Origin: Bacteroidales bacterium
GTDB lineage: Bacteria > Bacteroidota > Bacteroidia > Bacteroidales > ML635J-15
Length of the DNA stretch: 40,762 nt
Assembly: GCA_017645925.1 (NCBI GenBank)
Contig: JAGCNN010000019.1
Span: 1-40,762, forward strand
Reading direction: 5' to 3'
Below, in pieces: positions 1 through 8,111 of the stretch. Every line of letters begins with the position of its first letter. Position 1 is the first letter of the stretch. A program made the translations under genes and the position numbers. Under the pieces are notes generated by a model, which saw nothing but the letters and a program-made list of their open reading frames with translations, made no database searches and was not told where the DNA came from.

Positions 1-42
1 ATTCTAAAATATTCGTAGCAATTTCAGCACTTTTGAATCTTA

Positions 43-189
43 TTAAATTGTCTTCGCTTGAATGAAATGATTCGAGTTGTAATTGAAATCAATGGTAAAC
101 CTACAGCTCAAACGCTCCTTGTCAACATCCGACAGAGGCTGAATCTTACGCCACGTATCAATGGACTTCTCTAATGTCAAGTATCTCAT
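43..189 (-). pseudogene. N-terminal remnant of a Fic-family protein
   Basis: Reading leftward from an ATG at 189 gives 48 residues before a TAA at 43. The start (MRYLTLEKSIDTWRKIQPLS) and the segment RFTIDFNYNSNH match the N-terminus of Fic-domain proteins, where FNYNSNHIEGN normally follows. Here the similarity stops right at the NH, and the reading frame then runs into TAA TAA. No Fic core motif (HPFxxGNGR) is visible. The call is a truncated or frameshifted gene; what lies left of base 1 cannot be seen. An alternative frame stays open to the window edge, so this could also be a junction with another gene. Family recognition comes from the short N-terminus only. Confidence 0.5.
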
Positions 190-206
190 AACAAAAATCT
201 TTCCCT

Positions 207-228
207 AAAAGGTGGCTACACAGCCACC
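207..228 (-). terminator. Rho-independent terminator of the asnS-rpoN operon
   Basis: GGTGGCT (211-217), loop ACAC, AGCCACC (222-228) form a perfect 7-bp stem. On the minus strand it is followed by TTTT (207-210). It lies about 100 bases past the stop of the permease gene, just before the Fic remnant start, and so would end leftward transcription of the operon. Confidence 0.65.
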
Positions 229-329
229 AATTTCGCAATAAAAATACAACTTATTTTTATTATGCAAGAATTGACAGTGAAAATTTTTAGGCAAAAGACT
301 CCAAATCTCCGATAAAAGGCCAATATCTT

Positions 330-1571
330 CTACTCAAACCTCATCGAATCGGCTGGCGTAATCTTCGATACGATAAACGATGGAAGTATCATCATTAGGA
401 CAATTATTGCCAACGAACCGACATTTATAAGTAGAATATTCACAAAGTCAAGGTTTATAGGAACCGTTGAAACATAGTAGGATGCTGGGTCAAGCTTTAT
501 TATGCCGAAGTAGGATTGCAGCAAACAAAGAAGTACACCTATAATATTTCCCCAGAACAATCCCATAACCGTAAGATACGAAGCAAAATAGAGGAAAATT
601 CTCCTTACGGAAAAATTAGTTGCCCCCATGCTTTTCAGGATACCAATCATATTCACTCTTTCGAGTATAAGCACTATCATGCCCGAAATCATATTGAATC
701 CAGTAACTGCAACCATAAGACCGAGTATAATCCACACGTTCATGTCAAGCAGCGACAGCCAGTCGAAAATACCCGGATATTCGTCCCTTATGCTCGTTAC
801 CTTAAGCACTTCGCTGTCGGGAGTGAAAGAACAGCACTTGCGCGAAACAACCTTGCTGTACTCGTCAATCTTGTCAATGTCGTCAACCTTGACCTCGAAG
901 CCCGACACCTGACCGTCCTTCCAATCGTTGAGCTTACGCAAATGCTTTATATCCACCAAAATATACATCTTGTCAAATTCCTCAAGCTGTGTATTATAGA
1001 TTCCTTCAACCATAAACTTTCGCATACGTGGCGGATTCTGGATAAAATACGAAGCAAACGAATCTCCAATATTCAAATCCAGAGCATCGGCAATGCTTTT
1101 TGATACCACAACGCCATTTGTCTTTGCCGAATCCGAAATTTCAAGCAGCTTACCTTCAATGAGATGCTCACTAAAGAACGACCAGTCGTAATCGGTGTCA
1201 ACGCCCTTGAAAACAACGCCTTGCAAGCAGTCATCTGTCTTTACTATGCCTGCCTTCACAATGTAACGGCACACCGACTGAATGCCATCGGTATTCTTCA
1301 GCGAAGCATACCATGTCTGTTCGCCCGAAATTGGAACGGTCTCGTATGAGGAATTGCTATCGTAATTGGAAACTCTCAGATGCGCTCCAAATCCGACCAC
1401 CTTGCGCGAAATCTCATTCTTGAAGCCTGTAACAATCGCCACCGAAACAATCATCACAGCTATTCCGACAGCAATTCCAGCCACAGCAATGCTAAGAATA
1501 GAACGGCTGAAGCCCGAAGTCTTCCGTCGTCCCGACACCAAACGCTTTGCTATGAAAAACTCGTAGTTCAC
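330..1571 (-). CDS. ABC transporter permease, LolC/LolE (FtsX/MacB) type
   Basis: A 413-residue inner-membrane permease of the lipoprotein-releasing/FtsX family. It has the typical layout: a first membrane segment at about residues 25-50 (IAVAGIAVGIAVMIVSVAIV), a long periplasmic MacB_PCD-like domain to about 270, then three C-terminal membrane segments (about 280-305, 325-350 and 375-400). The first cytoplasmic stretch has basic residues, and the conserved GILKSMGAT segment, which contacts the ATPase, follows the second helix. Proteins of this type work with a LolD-like ATPase in outer-membrane lipoprotein release; no ATPase gene is adjacent. The start is GTG at 1571, whose last two bases belong to the TGA of the upstream gene (GTGA overlap), suggesting translational coupling. 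It is the last gene of the operon. Confidence 0.85.
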   Translation of the reverse strand: MNYEFFIAKRLVSGRRKTSGFSRSILSIAVAGIAVGIAVMIVSVAIVTGFKNEISRKVVGFGAHLRVSNYDSNSSYETVPISGEQTWYASLKNTDGIQSVCRYIVKAGIVKTDDCLQGVVFKGVDTDYDWSFFSEHLIEGKLLEISDSAKTNGVVVSKSIADALDLNIGDSFASYFIQNPPRMRKFMVEGIYNTQLEEFDKMYILVDIKHLRKLNDWKDGQVSGFEVKVDDIDKIDEYSKVVSRKCCSFTPDSEVLKVTSIRDEYPGIFDWLSLLDMNVWIILGLMVAVTGFNMISGMIVLILERVNMIGILKSMGATNFSVRRIFLYFASYLTVMGLFWGNIIGVLLCLLQSYFGIIKLDPASYYVSTVPINLDFVNILLINVGSLAIIVLMMILPSFIVSKITPADSMRFE

Positions 1572-1855
1572 TTCTGTTCGCTTCCGTCAACTTCTTCAAA
1601 ATCAACATATTCTTCATCAACTTGCTCTTTCTTAGCCTCCTCCTTTTGCGGAATATTGTCAACCTTTATATCGCCAAAGGTTCTGCCTTGAGCATTTTGA
1701 GAAGTGTCGTCTTCCTGCTGAAAAGCATTGCCAAACTCCTTCATCCTACGCTCAACGAAACGCCGCAAAAGCCATGGAATAAGATAGCGGAACAACAATT
1801 TCGCCAGCAGCAAGGCAATTACCAAGAATATCAATATGTTGAGAAATATTTCCAT
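1568..1855 (-). CDS. DUF4834 family small membrane protein
   Basis: A 95-residue protein with one N-terminal membrane helix (about residues 4-24, rich in L, I and V), then a basic stretch (LLRRFVERRMK), then a strongly acidic, Q/E-rich tail to the end. This architecture matches the Bacteroidetes-only DUF4834 family, whose function is unknown. It starts at ATG 1855, 7 bases after the upstream gene, and its stop overlaps the GTG start of the permease gene. The tail is probably cytoplasmic and disordered. Confidence 0.7.
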   Translation of the reverse strand: MEIFLNILIFLVIALLLAKLLFRYLIPWLLRRFVERRMKEFGNAFQQEDDTSQNAQGRTFGDIKVDNIPQKEEAKKEQVDEEYVDFEEVDGSEQK

Positions 1856-1862
1856 TTTCTAC

Positions 1863-2531
1863 TCAAAATGATGTCCACAGAAACAACAATGCAGCAATAG
1901 AAGCTCCTATGGCAAAACCAAGATGCACCTGCAAATTGTTGTGCCGTCCAAGATATAACCGAGATGAAAGCACAAGTCCACACATCAGAATAGCTACAAT
2001 GACAACCGTCAATGGGCTGTAAAACAATAGCATCAACTTAACTATCGAAGGCAAGGCAAAGCCCCAACCGAACGCATGTATGCTTATTCTCCAGAAATTG
2101 TTTATCAACATGCACGAAAGCGCTGCCACACCAATAAGAATCATCAACAGCTTCATCATTTGTGAAGCTATGAATATATAGCCTACAGCCGCACAACACA
2201 GCTCTACATTCAAGGCCATTCTACGGCTTGATGTGGAATCGAACAGACGTTCCAACCTGCCCATGCTATCATCAGACATTTCCACAATCCTGTCCTCAAG
2301 GTTTGCCCCATTAATATTCCCAGCAGAAAGGGAAGCCTTGTCGCGATACATCTTTATTGCAGAAATAAACAAAATCACTATAACAGGAAAAACCAAGGTA
2401 AAACCGGCTACTGCAAAAGTGCTAAGTCCATACACATCGTCAATTAACAGTGCAAAATAAGTAGGTATAAGAATCGGATGTCCCAACACACTTATAACCT
2501 TAAAGAATATGTCGAGAAATCCGCGCTGCAT
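1863..2531 (-). CDS. PAP2-superfamily-like integral membrane protein
   Basis: A polytopic membrane protein of 222 residues with about six hydrophobic segments. The motifs WRISIHAFGWG and SSRLYLGRHNNLQVHLGF resemble the SxHA and RxxLGxHxxxQVxxG regions of PAP2-like lipid phosphatases, but the classic KxxxxxxRP motif is not evident, so catalytic activity is uncertain. The ATG at 2531 shares its A with the rpoN TGA (TGATG), a stop-start overlap typical of translational coupling. An upstream TTG at 2534 is in frame but would sit inside rpoN and is not preferred. This family is often found beside rpoN in Bacteroidetes, from memory. Confidence 0.6.
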   Translation of the reverse strand: MQRGFLDIFFKVISVLGHPILIPTYFALLIDDVYGLSTFAVAGFTLVFPVIVILFISAIKMYRDKASLSAGNINGANLEDRIVEMSDDSMGRLERLFDSTSSRRMALNVELCCAAVGYIFIASQMMKLLMILIGVAALSCMLINNFWRISIHAFGWGFALPSIVKLMLLFYSPLTVVIVAILMCGLVLSSRLYLGRHNNLQVHLGFAIGASIAALLFLWTSF

Positions 2532-4036
2532 CAAATCTTTCGTCTTAGGCGGGCAACTGGAATACCAAGCTGCTCACGGTATTTTGCAATAGTCCTCCGC
2601 GCAATAATGTATCCGCGCTCTTTCAGGATTTCGGACAAGCGGTCGTCGGTTAGCGGTTTGGTAGAATCTTCTGCACCAATACATTCCTTTAGTATCTGCT
2701 TGACCTCACGCGTCGAAACTTCTTCTCCCGAATCGGTTTGCATTGCTTCGCTAAAGAAAAACTTCAACAAGAAATTGCCGTATGGTGTTGATACGTATTT
2801 GCTGTTTGCAACACGCGATACCGTTGAAATGTCAAGATTTGTCATTTCGGCAATATCCTTAAGTATCATAGGACGAATGTTAGCCTCATCGCCTGTGAGG
2901 AAAAATTTTCTCTGGAAATCTACAATGGCTTCCATGGTGAAAAGCAAAGTTCTTCTTCTTTGCTCTATGGCATCAATGAACCACTTTGCATTGTCAATTT
3001 TCTGCTTCACGAATGTTGCAACCTCGCGGTTCTTTCCCTTGCCCGACGAATATTCGTCCATCATTCGCGAAAACGACCTGCTTATGCGAAGTTCAGGAGA
3101 ATTCCTGTTGTTGAGCGAAACCGAAATGTCATCTCCTTCAATCTCAACAATAAAGTCGGGAATGATTGCATGTATATTGGCTCGCTGCGGTTCGCCGTAC
3201 GAATTTCCCGGCTTCGGATTCAGCTTCACAATTACGTCAATAGCCGACCTTAAATCATGCTCGGTGATATTGCATTTCTGCATAATCTTCTCGTAATGCT
3301 TCTTGGTAAACTCCTCAAAGCAATCAGACAAAACCATTATTGCAACCTTTACGCCATCAGTCTGCTCCTCTTTTCTACGAAGCTGAATAAGAAGACATTC
3401 CTGCAGATTGCGAGCACCAATGCCAGCCGGATCCAGTTCCTGAATGACTTTCAGCACATCTTCCAATTCCTGCAGCGAAACCTCAACGTTCTGCGAAAAA
3501 GCAATATCGTCGGCAACAGCATCAAGGTCGCGACGCAAATAGCCGTCCTCATCAATGTTTCCGACAAGGAACGGAGCAATAAACTTCTGCCTCTCTGTTA
3601 CATCCTTCAGTATAAACTGCTCAAAAAGATGTTCATTGAACGACTTTGCAGCCGAATAAGGTATTTCTGTGCGCTCGTCATCCTTCGAGGTATTGTTGAC
3701 TTCCAGACGATAGTTTGGAATTACATCATCATCGTTTTCTCCATAATCATCATCGTCAACAGAATAGTCATCCTCGCGGGTATATTCGTCTTCAGAATCC
3801 TGATTGTCATCCTCGCGTTCTTCCTCATGAGTGAGAACATCGCTGTCGTTCTCGACAATATTGTCTTCATTGTCGTAATCGCCATCGCCGCCATCGTCAA
3901 GGGCAGGATTCTCCTCTATCTCATTCTTGATTCTTTCTTCTATCTGCAAGGTATTGAGTTCCAACAGCTTTATCATCTGAATCTGCTGCGGAGCCAATTT
4001 TTGTGTCAGTTTCTGTTCGAGCGAAGTCTTTAGCAT
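2531..4036 (-). CDS. rpoN: RNA polymerase sigma-54 factor
   Basis: Sigma-54, 501 residues, which directs RNA polymerase to -24/-12 promoters and needs AAA+ activators to open them. Region I is clear (residues 1-48, Q-rich, with QKLAPQQIQMIKLLELN). Region II is an unusually acidic stretch of D and E at about 48-105. The core-binding domain follows, then the helix-turn-helix (DIAEMTNLDISTVSRVANSK), and the RpoN box near the C-terminus reads ARRTIAKYREQLGI, close to the consensus ARRTVAKYRE. ATG at 4036 lies 11 bases after the asnS stop, so the two are co-transcribed. No enhancer-binding activator is encoded in this window. Confidence 0.97.
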   Translation of the reverse strand: MLKTSLEQKLTQKLAPQQIQMIKLLELNTLQIEERIKNEIEENPALDDGGDGDYDNEDNIVENDSDVLTHEEEREDDNQDSEDEYTREDDYSVDDDDYGENDDDVIPNYRLEVNNTSKDDERTEIPYSAAKSFNEHLFEQFILKDVTERQKFIAPFLVGNIDEDGYLRRDLDAVADDIAFSQNVEVSLQELEDVLKVIQELDPAGIGARNLQECLLIQLRRKEEQTDGVKVAIMVLSDCFEEFTKKHYEKIMQKCNITEHDLRSAIDVIVKLNPKPGNSYGEPQRANIHAIIPDFIVEIEGDDISVSLNNRNSPELRISRSFSRMMDEYSSGKGKNREVATFVKQKIDNAKWFIDAIEQRRRTLLFTMEAIVDFQRKFFLTGDEANIRPMILKDIAEMTNLDISTVSRVANSKYVSTPYGNFLLKFFFSEAMQTDSGEEVSTREVKQILKECIGAEDSTKPLTDDRLSEILKERGYIIARRTIAKYREQLGIPVARLRRKI

Positions 4037-4047
4037 AGGTTCTGATA

Positions 4048-5490
4048 TTAAAATTCAGCAGTCTTTGGTGTACGTGGGAACGGTATCACATCGCGGATAT
4101 TCGACATTCCCGTTACGAAAAGTATAAGTCTCTCGAAACCAAGTCCGAAACCGCTGTGAGGCACTGTGCCGAACTTACGAGTTTCAAGATACCACCACAT
4201 ATCTTTCTTTGGTATGTTGCGTTCCTCGATTGTTGCAAGAAGCTTTTCGTAGCTTTCCTCACGCTGCGAACCGCCAATGATTTCGCCAATCTGCGGGAAA
4301 AGAACGTCCATTGCGCGTACTGTCTTGCCATCTTCGTTCTGCTTCATGTAGAAAGCCTTGATTTCCTTCGGGTAATTGATGAGGATAACCGGACGCTTGT
4401 AGTGCTTTTCTACCAAATAACGCTCGTGTTCGCTCTGCAGGTCAACGCCCCAGTCGTCAACAGGATAAACAAATTTGCCAGTCTTGTTTGCCTTCGAGTT
4501 CTTGAGCACATCAATAGCTTCGGTGTAGGTAACACGTGCAAAGTCGTTGTGCAATACAAATTCAAGGCGCTCAATAAGATTCATTTCATCGCGCTCGTTG
4601 GCAGGTTTCTGCTTCTGTTCGTCCTCGCGGCGCTTGCAAAGGAATTCAATGTCGTCGCGGCAATTGTCGAGAGCATACTTTACCAAATATTTCAACATTT
4701 CCTCGGCGAGGTTCATGTTGTCCTCGAGGTCGAAGAAAGCGACTTCCGGTTCAATCATCCAGAATTCGGCAAGGTGACGCGGTGTGTTTGAGTTCTCAGC
4801 ACGGAAAGTAGGTCCGAAAGTGTAAATCTGCGACAAAGCCGTTGCTGCAAGTTCGCCCTCAAGCTGACCAGAAACCGTCAGGTTGGTCGATTTGCCAAAG
4901 AAATCCTGCGAATAGTCAATCTTACCTTCCTCGGTACGCGGCAAGTTGTTGAGATCCATTGTGGTAACCTGGAACATTTCGCCAGCGCCTTCGCAGTCGG
5001 AACCAGTGATAAGCGGAGTGTGAACATTGTAGAACCCCTTGCTATTGAAGAAATTGTGAATTGCAAATGTCATTGCGTGACGGATGCGGAAAATTGCACC
5101 GAAAGTGTTTGTACGGAAACGCAAGTGGGCAATTTCGCGCAAGAATTCAAGGCTATGACGCTTTGGCTGCAACGGATATTCGTCTGGATTTGCATCGCCG
5201 AAAACGGTAATGTCCTTTGCCTGCAGTTCTACCTTCTGTCCGCTACCCATCGACTCGACGGTCTTTCCGTCAACCGACAAAGCCGCACCAGTGTGAACAC
5301 CAGCCAGTTTCTGTTCCAATTCGGGATTTACATCCAGCACTACCTGAAGGTTATTTATAGTAGAGCCATCGTTCAATGCTATGAAACATACGTTCTTGCT
5401 AACACGCTTAGTTCTAACCCAACCCATTACGGTTGTTTCTTTTCCAAATTCCGTGGAGTTCAGCACTTCACTAATCTTAGTTCTCTTCAT
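4048..5490 (-). CDS. asnS: asparaginyl-tRNA synthetase
   Basis: Cytoplasmic class IIb aminoacyl-tRNA synthetase that charges tRNA-Asn; 480 residues from ATG 5490. The N-terminal OB-fold anticodon-binding domain covers about residues 1-115 ([20 protein letters not shown]). The catalytic domain shows motif 2 ([20 protein letters not shown]) and motif 3 ([11 protein letters not shown]). An in-frame TTG two codons upstream is possible, but the ATG gives the family-typical [10 protein letters not shown] start. It is the first gene of the leftward operon with rpoN. A TAATTTTG -7 element sits 24 bases upstream. Confidence 0.96.
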   Translation of the reverse strand: MKRTKISEVLNSTEFGKETTVMGWVRTKRVSKNVCFIALNDGSTINNLQVVLDVNPELEQKLAGVHTGAALSVDGKTVESMGSGQKVELQAKDITVFGDANPDEYPLQPKRHSLEFLREIAHLRFRTNTFGAIFRIRHAMTFAIHNFFNSKGFYNVHTPLITGSDCEGAGEMFQVTTMDLNNLPRTEEGKIDYSQDFFGKSTNLTVSGQLEGELAATALSQIYTFGPTFRAENSNTPRHLAEFWMIEPEVAFFDLEDNMNLAEEMLKYLVKYALDNCRDDIEFLCKRREDEQKQKPANERDEMNLIERLEFVLHNDFARVTYTEAIDVLKNSKANKTGKFVYPVDDWGVDLQSEHERYLVEKHYKRPVILINYPKEIKAFYMKQNEDGKTVRAMDVLFPQIGEIIGGSQREESYEKLLATIEERNIPKKDMWWYLETRKFGTVPHSGFGLGFERLILFVTGMSNIRDVIPFPRTPKTAEF

Positions 5491-5513
5491 AAACAATTAA
5501 AAATTTCAAACTG

Positions 5514-5521
5514 CAAAATTA
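5514..5521 (-). promoter_or_regulatory. -7 element of the asnS promoter
   Basis: On the minus strand the sequence is TAATTTTG, matching the Bacteroidetes -7 consensus TAnnTTTG. The transcript would begin about 10-15 bases before the asnS ATG. No TTG is seen at the preferred 19-base distance; the nearest TTTG is about 25 bases upstream, so the -33 part is weak. Confidence 0.45.
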
Positions 5522-5574
5522 CACAAAATTTGAATCATTGAATCATCAAATAGTCGAATCATCAAATTTTTCTT

Positions 5575-5582
5575 TACCTTTG
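5575..5582 (+). promoter_or_regulatory. -7 element of the lgt promoter
   Basis: TACCTTTG matches TAnnTTTG, 20 bases before the lgt ATG, and is followed by the GCGCC also seen after the metK -7 element. No TTG lies at the right distance. The upstream sequence contains short repeats of GAATCATCAAAT and GAATCATTG. Together with the asnS element it makes a compact divergent promoter region. Confidence 0.5.
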
Positions 5583-5602
5583 CGCCAATAAAATTCATTC
5601 AG

Positions 5603-6511
5603 ATGAACTTGCTATATTTTGTATGGGATGCCGACCCTGTAATGTTTTCAATCGGCGAACACGGAGTAAGATGGTACGGATTATTGCTTGCTATCGGCTT
5701 TTTGCTTGGCTACATTGTACTTGGACGTATAATGAAGAAGGAAGGCTACGAACAGAAGCAAACCGACAAGTTCGCGATATACATAATTTTGGGATGCGTA
5801 ATCGGATTAAGGTTAGGACACTGCCTGTTCTACAACCCGGGATACTATCTTTCTCATCCAATTGAAATTCTAAAGGTCTGGGAAGGCGGACTAGCAAGCC
5901 ACGGTGGAGCAATTGGAATTCTGCTGGCTATATGGCTATATTCACGCCGTACAAAAATGCCATACTTCGAATCCTTGGACAAAGTTGCCGTTGTGGTTCC
6001 GCTAGCGGGGGCATTCGTTCGCATCGGAAATTTCATCAACAGCGAAATCCTTGGCGTACCGACCACCTTGCCTTGGGGCGTAAAGTTCATGCGCAATTTC
6101 GACGACCTAAACGAAGCATACATAGCCTCAAATGGGGCTTGTCCCGACCTCGGTGCCGACTGCCTGTCCGACTACATGATAGCTCGTCATCCAACACAAC
6201 TCTACGAAGCATTTTTCTACATTGCCATGTTCTTCATCTTTTTCTTGATTTACAGCAAATTTGCCAAGAACTGGAAACACGGCACTTTCCTCGGATGGTT
6301 TGTCCTTGTTCTTTTCGGATTCCGCTTCCTGATAGAATACACCAAAACCGAACAGGCAGAATTCATTTGGAACTCACCAATCACAATGGGACAACTGCTT
6401 AGCATACCTTTTATTATATTCGGAATTGTGCTTGTTGTAAGACAATATTGGAAAAAAGGCAAAACAGAACCTGCAGCAAATACACCGAAGAATAAAACAA
6501 GCAACAAATAA
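5603..6511 (+). CDS. lgt: prolipoprotein diacylglyceryl transferase
   Basis: Inner-membrane enzyme (302 residues, about seven membrane segments) that moves diacylglycerol from phosphatidylglycerol to the lipobox cysteine, the first step of lipoprotein maturation. Family motifs in order: RWYGLLLAIGFLLGY (near residue 24), GGLASHGGAIGI (about 98), RIGNFINSEILG (the Lgt signature, about 138) and RHPTQLYEA (about 195). The C-terminus is a short basic, disordered tail. It is divergent from asnS and starts at ATG 5603 after a TACCTTTG element. Lipoprotein maturation fits the many envelope genes nearby, but it is not in one operon with them. Confidence 0.96.
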   Translation: MNLLYFVWDADPVMFSIGEHGVRWYGLLLAIGFLLGYIVLGRIMKKEGYEQKQTDKFAIYIILGCVIGLRLGHCLFYNPGYYLSHPIEILKVWEGGLASHGGAIGILLAIWLYSRRTKMPYFESLDKVAVVVPLAGAFVRIGNFINSEILGVPTTLPWGVKFMRNFDDLNEAYIASNGACPDLGADCLSDYMIARHPTQLYEAFFYIAMFFIFFLIYSKFAKNWKHGTFLGWFVLVLFGFRFLIEYTKTEQAEFIWNSPITMGQLLSIPFIIFGIVLVVRQYWKKGKTEPAANTPKNKTSNK

Positions 6512-6537
6512 TATTGTTACCTGAGAAATCCCATATC

Positions 6538-6556
6538 GGTTGAAAATATATCAACC
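6538..6556. terminator. weak hairpin after lgt
   Basis: GGTTGA (6538-6543) and TCAACC (6551-6556) form a 6-bp stem with a 7-base loop. No T-run follows, so intrinsic termination is doubtful. It lies 27 bases after the lgt stop. Confidence 0.25.
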
Positions 6557-6624
6557 ATCGTGTTCATTATCAAACACATTTCCAAGCAAACATTGGATTG
6601 TTAATTTTTTTGCAAAAATTTAAC

Positions 6625-6654
6625 TTGCACATTGATATAATTGCAATACCTTTG
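6625..6654 (+). promoter_or_regulatory. metK promoter, Bacteroidetes type
   Basis: TTG at 6625-6627 and TACCTTTG at 6647-6654 are separated by exactly 19 bases, a full match to the Bacteroidetes -33/-7 pattern. Transcription would start near 6660, which puts the whole riboswitch in a leader of about 110 bases. Confidence 0.75.
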
Positions 6655-6664
6655 CGCCTGAAAT

Positions 6665-6712
6665 TTTGTGGAAAGATTTGGATGCTTGCAACCACGGAAA
6701 AAAATGCTAAAA
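6665..6712 (+). ncRNA. SAM-II (metA-type) riboswitch aptamer in the metK leader
   Basis: The order and sequence of conserved blocks match the SAM-II aptamer: P1 5' strand GTGG (6668-6671), GATTTG (6675-6680), GCTTGCAACCAC (6684-6695, its CCAC closing P1), an A-rich linker, and TGCTAAA (6705-6711). The best known SAM-II sequences, from Alphaproteobacteria, have the same GTGG..GATTTG..GCTTGCAGCCAC..GCTAAA arrangement. The pseudoknot helix P2 is short here: AU/AU pairing next to the GC is clear, the rest is not. The position just before S-adenosylmethionine synthetase supports SAM feedback control. The aptamer ends about 60 bases before the ATG, so it does not cover the start codon itself. Confidence 0.75.
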
Positions 6713-6743
6713 ACACAATTCCCATTCACATCCCAATCGTTCC
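6670..6743 (+). promoter_or_regulatory. possible anti-aptamer switch of the metK riboswitch
   Basis: Bases 6670-6684 (GGAAAGATTTGGATG) can pair with 6729-6743 (CATCCCAATCGTTCC) in 13 of 15 positions. The first segment includes one base-pairing arm of P1 and the conserved GATTTG, so this duplex and the SAM-bound aptamer exclude each other. That is the expected form of an expression platform. No U-run follows, so transcription termination is not the obvious output; control of translation through the A/T-rich region 6744-6770 is more likely. This is inferred from complementarity alone. Confidence 0.5.
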
Positions 6744-6770
6744 TGTTATTAACGTTAAAAACTTATTGAC

Positions 6771-8030
6771 ATGAACTATTTCTTTACATCAGAATCAGTG
6801 TCGGAAGGACATCCCGACAAAGTAGCAGACCAGATATCGGACTCAATACTTGACGAATTTCTTGCACAAGATCCGAAATCAAAAGTTGCATGCGAAACCT
6901 TAGTAACCACAGGCTTGGTAGTTGTCGCTGGCGAAGTTAAATCAAAGGCATACGTTGATGTCCAGAGCGTTGTACGCAAAGTTGTCAACGGAATCGGCTA
7001 CACCAAGGGCGAATATCGCTTCGATGGCAATTCGTGCGGAGTAATGTCGGCAATACACGAGCAGTCGCCCGACATCAACCAAGGCGTAGAAAAAGGCAAA
7101 GGCCTTCACACCGAACAAGGTGCTGGCGACCAAGGAATGATGTTCGGCTACGCATGCAAGGACACCGACACCTACATGCCTCTCCCACTCGACCTTGCTC
7201 ACAGAATGTTGAAAAAATTGTCGGAAATCCGCCGCGAAGGAAAAGAAATGACTTATCTGCGTCCCGATGCTAAATCTCAGATAACCATTGAGTACGATGA
7301 AAACGGCAATCCTCTGCGCATAGACACCATTGTAATCTCAACCCAGCATGACGAATTCGACAAGAACGAAACGAAAATGCTAAAAAAGATTGAAAATGAT
7401 GTCACCAAGATACTTATACCTAAGGTAAAAGCGGAATTGCCAGAACGCACACAGAAACTTTTCAAGAATGACTTCAAGTTGTTTGTAAACCCAACTGGCA
7501 AATTCGTCATTGGCGGACCTCACGGCGACAGCGGACTTACTGGCCGTAAGATTATTGTTGACACATACGGAGGCAAAGGTGCTCACGGTGGTGGCGCTTT
7601 CAGCGGAAAAGACCCGTCAAAAGTTGACCGTTCGGCAGCATACGCAGCACGCCACATAGCCAAGAACCTTGTAGCAGCAGGCGTTGCAAACGAAGTCCTA
7701 ATTCAGGTAGCCTACGCAATAGGCGTTGCAGAACCTGTTGGCATTTATGTAAACACCTACGGAACCGCAAACGTTAAGATGAGCGATGCTGAAATCGCCG
7801 AAAAGGTGAAGAAAATCTTCCCACTCACTCCCGAAGCAATACAGAAACGCCTCAAACTTTTGAATCCGATTTACGCCGAAACCGCTGCTTACGGACATTT
7901 CGGACGCGAACCAAAGGTCGTAAAGAAAACTTTCATGGCCGATGGCAAGAAGATTGAAAAGGAAGTGGAATTGTTCACGTGGGAAAAACTCGACTACGTG
8001 GACAAGGTAAAAAAAGAATTCGGACTATAA
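6771..8030 (+). CDS. metK: S-adenosylmethionine synthetase
   Basis: Makes S-adenosylmethionine from ATP and methionine; 419 residues, a cytoplasmic tetramer in the family. Motifs: the N-terminal [18 protein letters not shown] (His and Asp for ATP and metal), [13 protein letters not shown] at about residue 117, [14 protein letters not shown], and the signature [19 protein letters not shown]. It is longer than the roughly 384 residues usual in Enterobacteria; the extra residues include the lysine- and glutamate-rich segment at about 200-215 and the C-terminal part, as usual for Bacteroidetes. It is a single-gene unit with its own promoter, riboswitch leader and terminator. Confidence 0.97.
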   Translation: MNYFFTSESVSEGHPDKVADQISDSILDEFLAQDPKSKVACETLVTTGLVVVAGEVKSKAYVDVQSVVRKVVNGIGYTKGEYRFDGNSCGVMSAIHEQSPDINQGVEKGKGLHTEQGAGDQGMMFGYACKDTDTYMPLPLDLAHRMLKKLSEIRREGKEMTYLRPDAKSQITIEYDENGNPLRIDTIVISTQHDEFDKNETKMLKKIENDVTKILIPKVKAELPERTQKLFKNDFKLFVNPTGKFVIGGPHGDSGLTGRKIIVDTYGGKGAHGGGAFSGKDPSKVDRSAAYAARHIAKNLVAAGVANEVLIQVAYAIGVAEPVGIYVNTYGTANVKMSDAEIAEKVKKIFPLTPEAIQKRLKLLNPIYAETAAYGHFGREPKVVKKTFMADGKKIEKEVELFTWEKLDYVDKVKKEFGL

Positions 8031-8041
8031 TATCAAATACG

Positions 8042-8074
8042 AAAAGAGGCTGATTGAAAATATCAGCCTCTTTT
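8042..8074. terminator. bidirectional terminator between metK and the S8 peptidase gene
   Basis: AAAAGAGGCTGAT (8042-8054), a 7-base loop, and ATCAGCCTCTTTT (8062-8074) form a 13-bp stem with T-runs on both strands. It serves the convergent genes on both sides. Confidence 0.9.
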
Positions 8075-8111
8075 ATTATGCTTACCCACAAAACGACCAA
8101 TAACACACAAA

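Noticed and set aside
3257..4791. Long rightward frames opposite rpoN and asnS (258 and 211 codons)
   Set aside because: They are shadows of highly conserved genes on the other strand, with hydrophobic or cysteine-rich composition produced by codon complementarity.
5491..5496. TTG start two codons upstream of asnS, and similar TTG starts before the S8 peptidase, tsaD and MFS genes
   Set aside because: In each case a nearby ATG or GTG gives the family-typical N-terminus, and in tsaD and the MFS gene the TTG is part of a predicted -7 promoter element.
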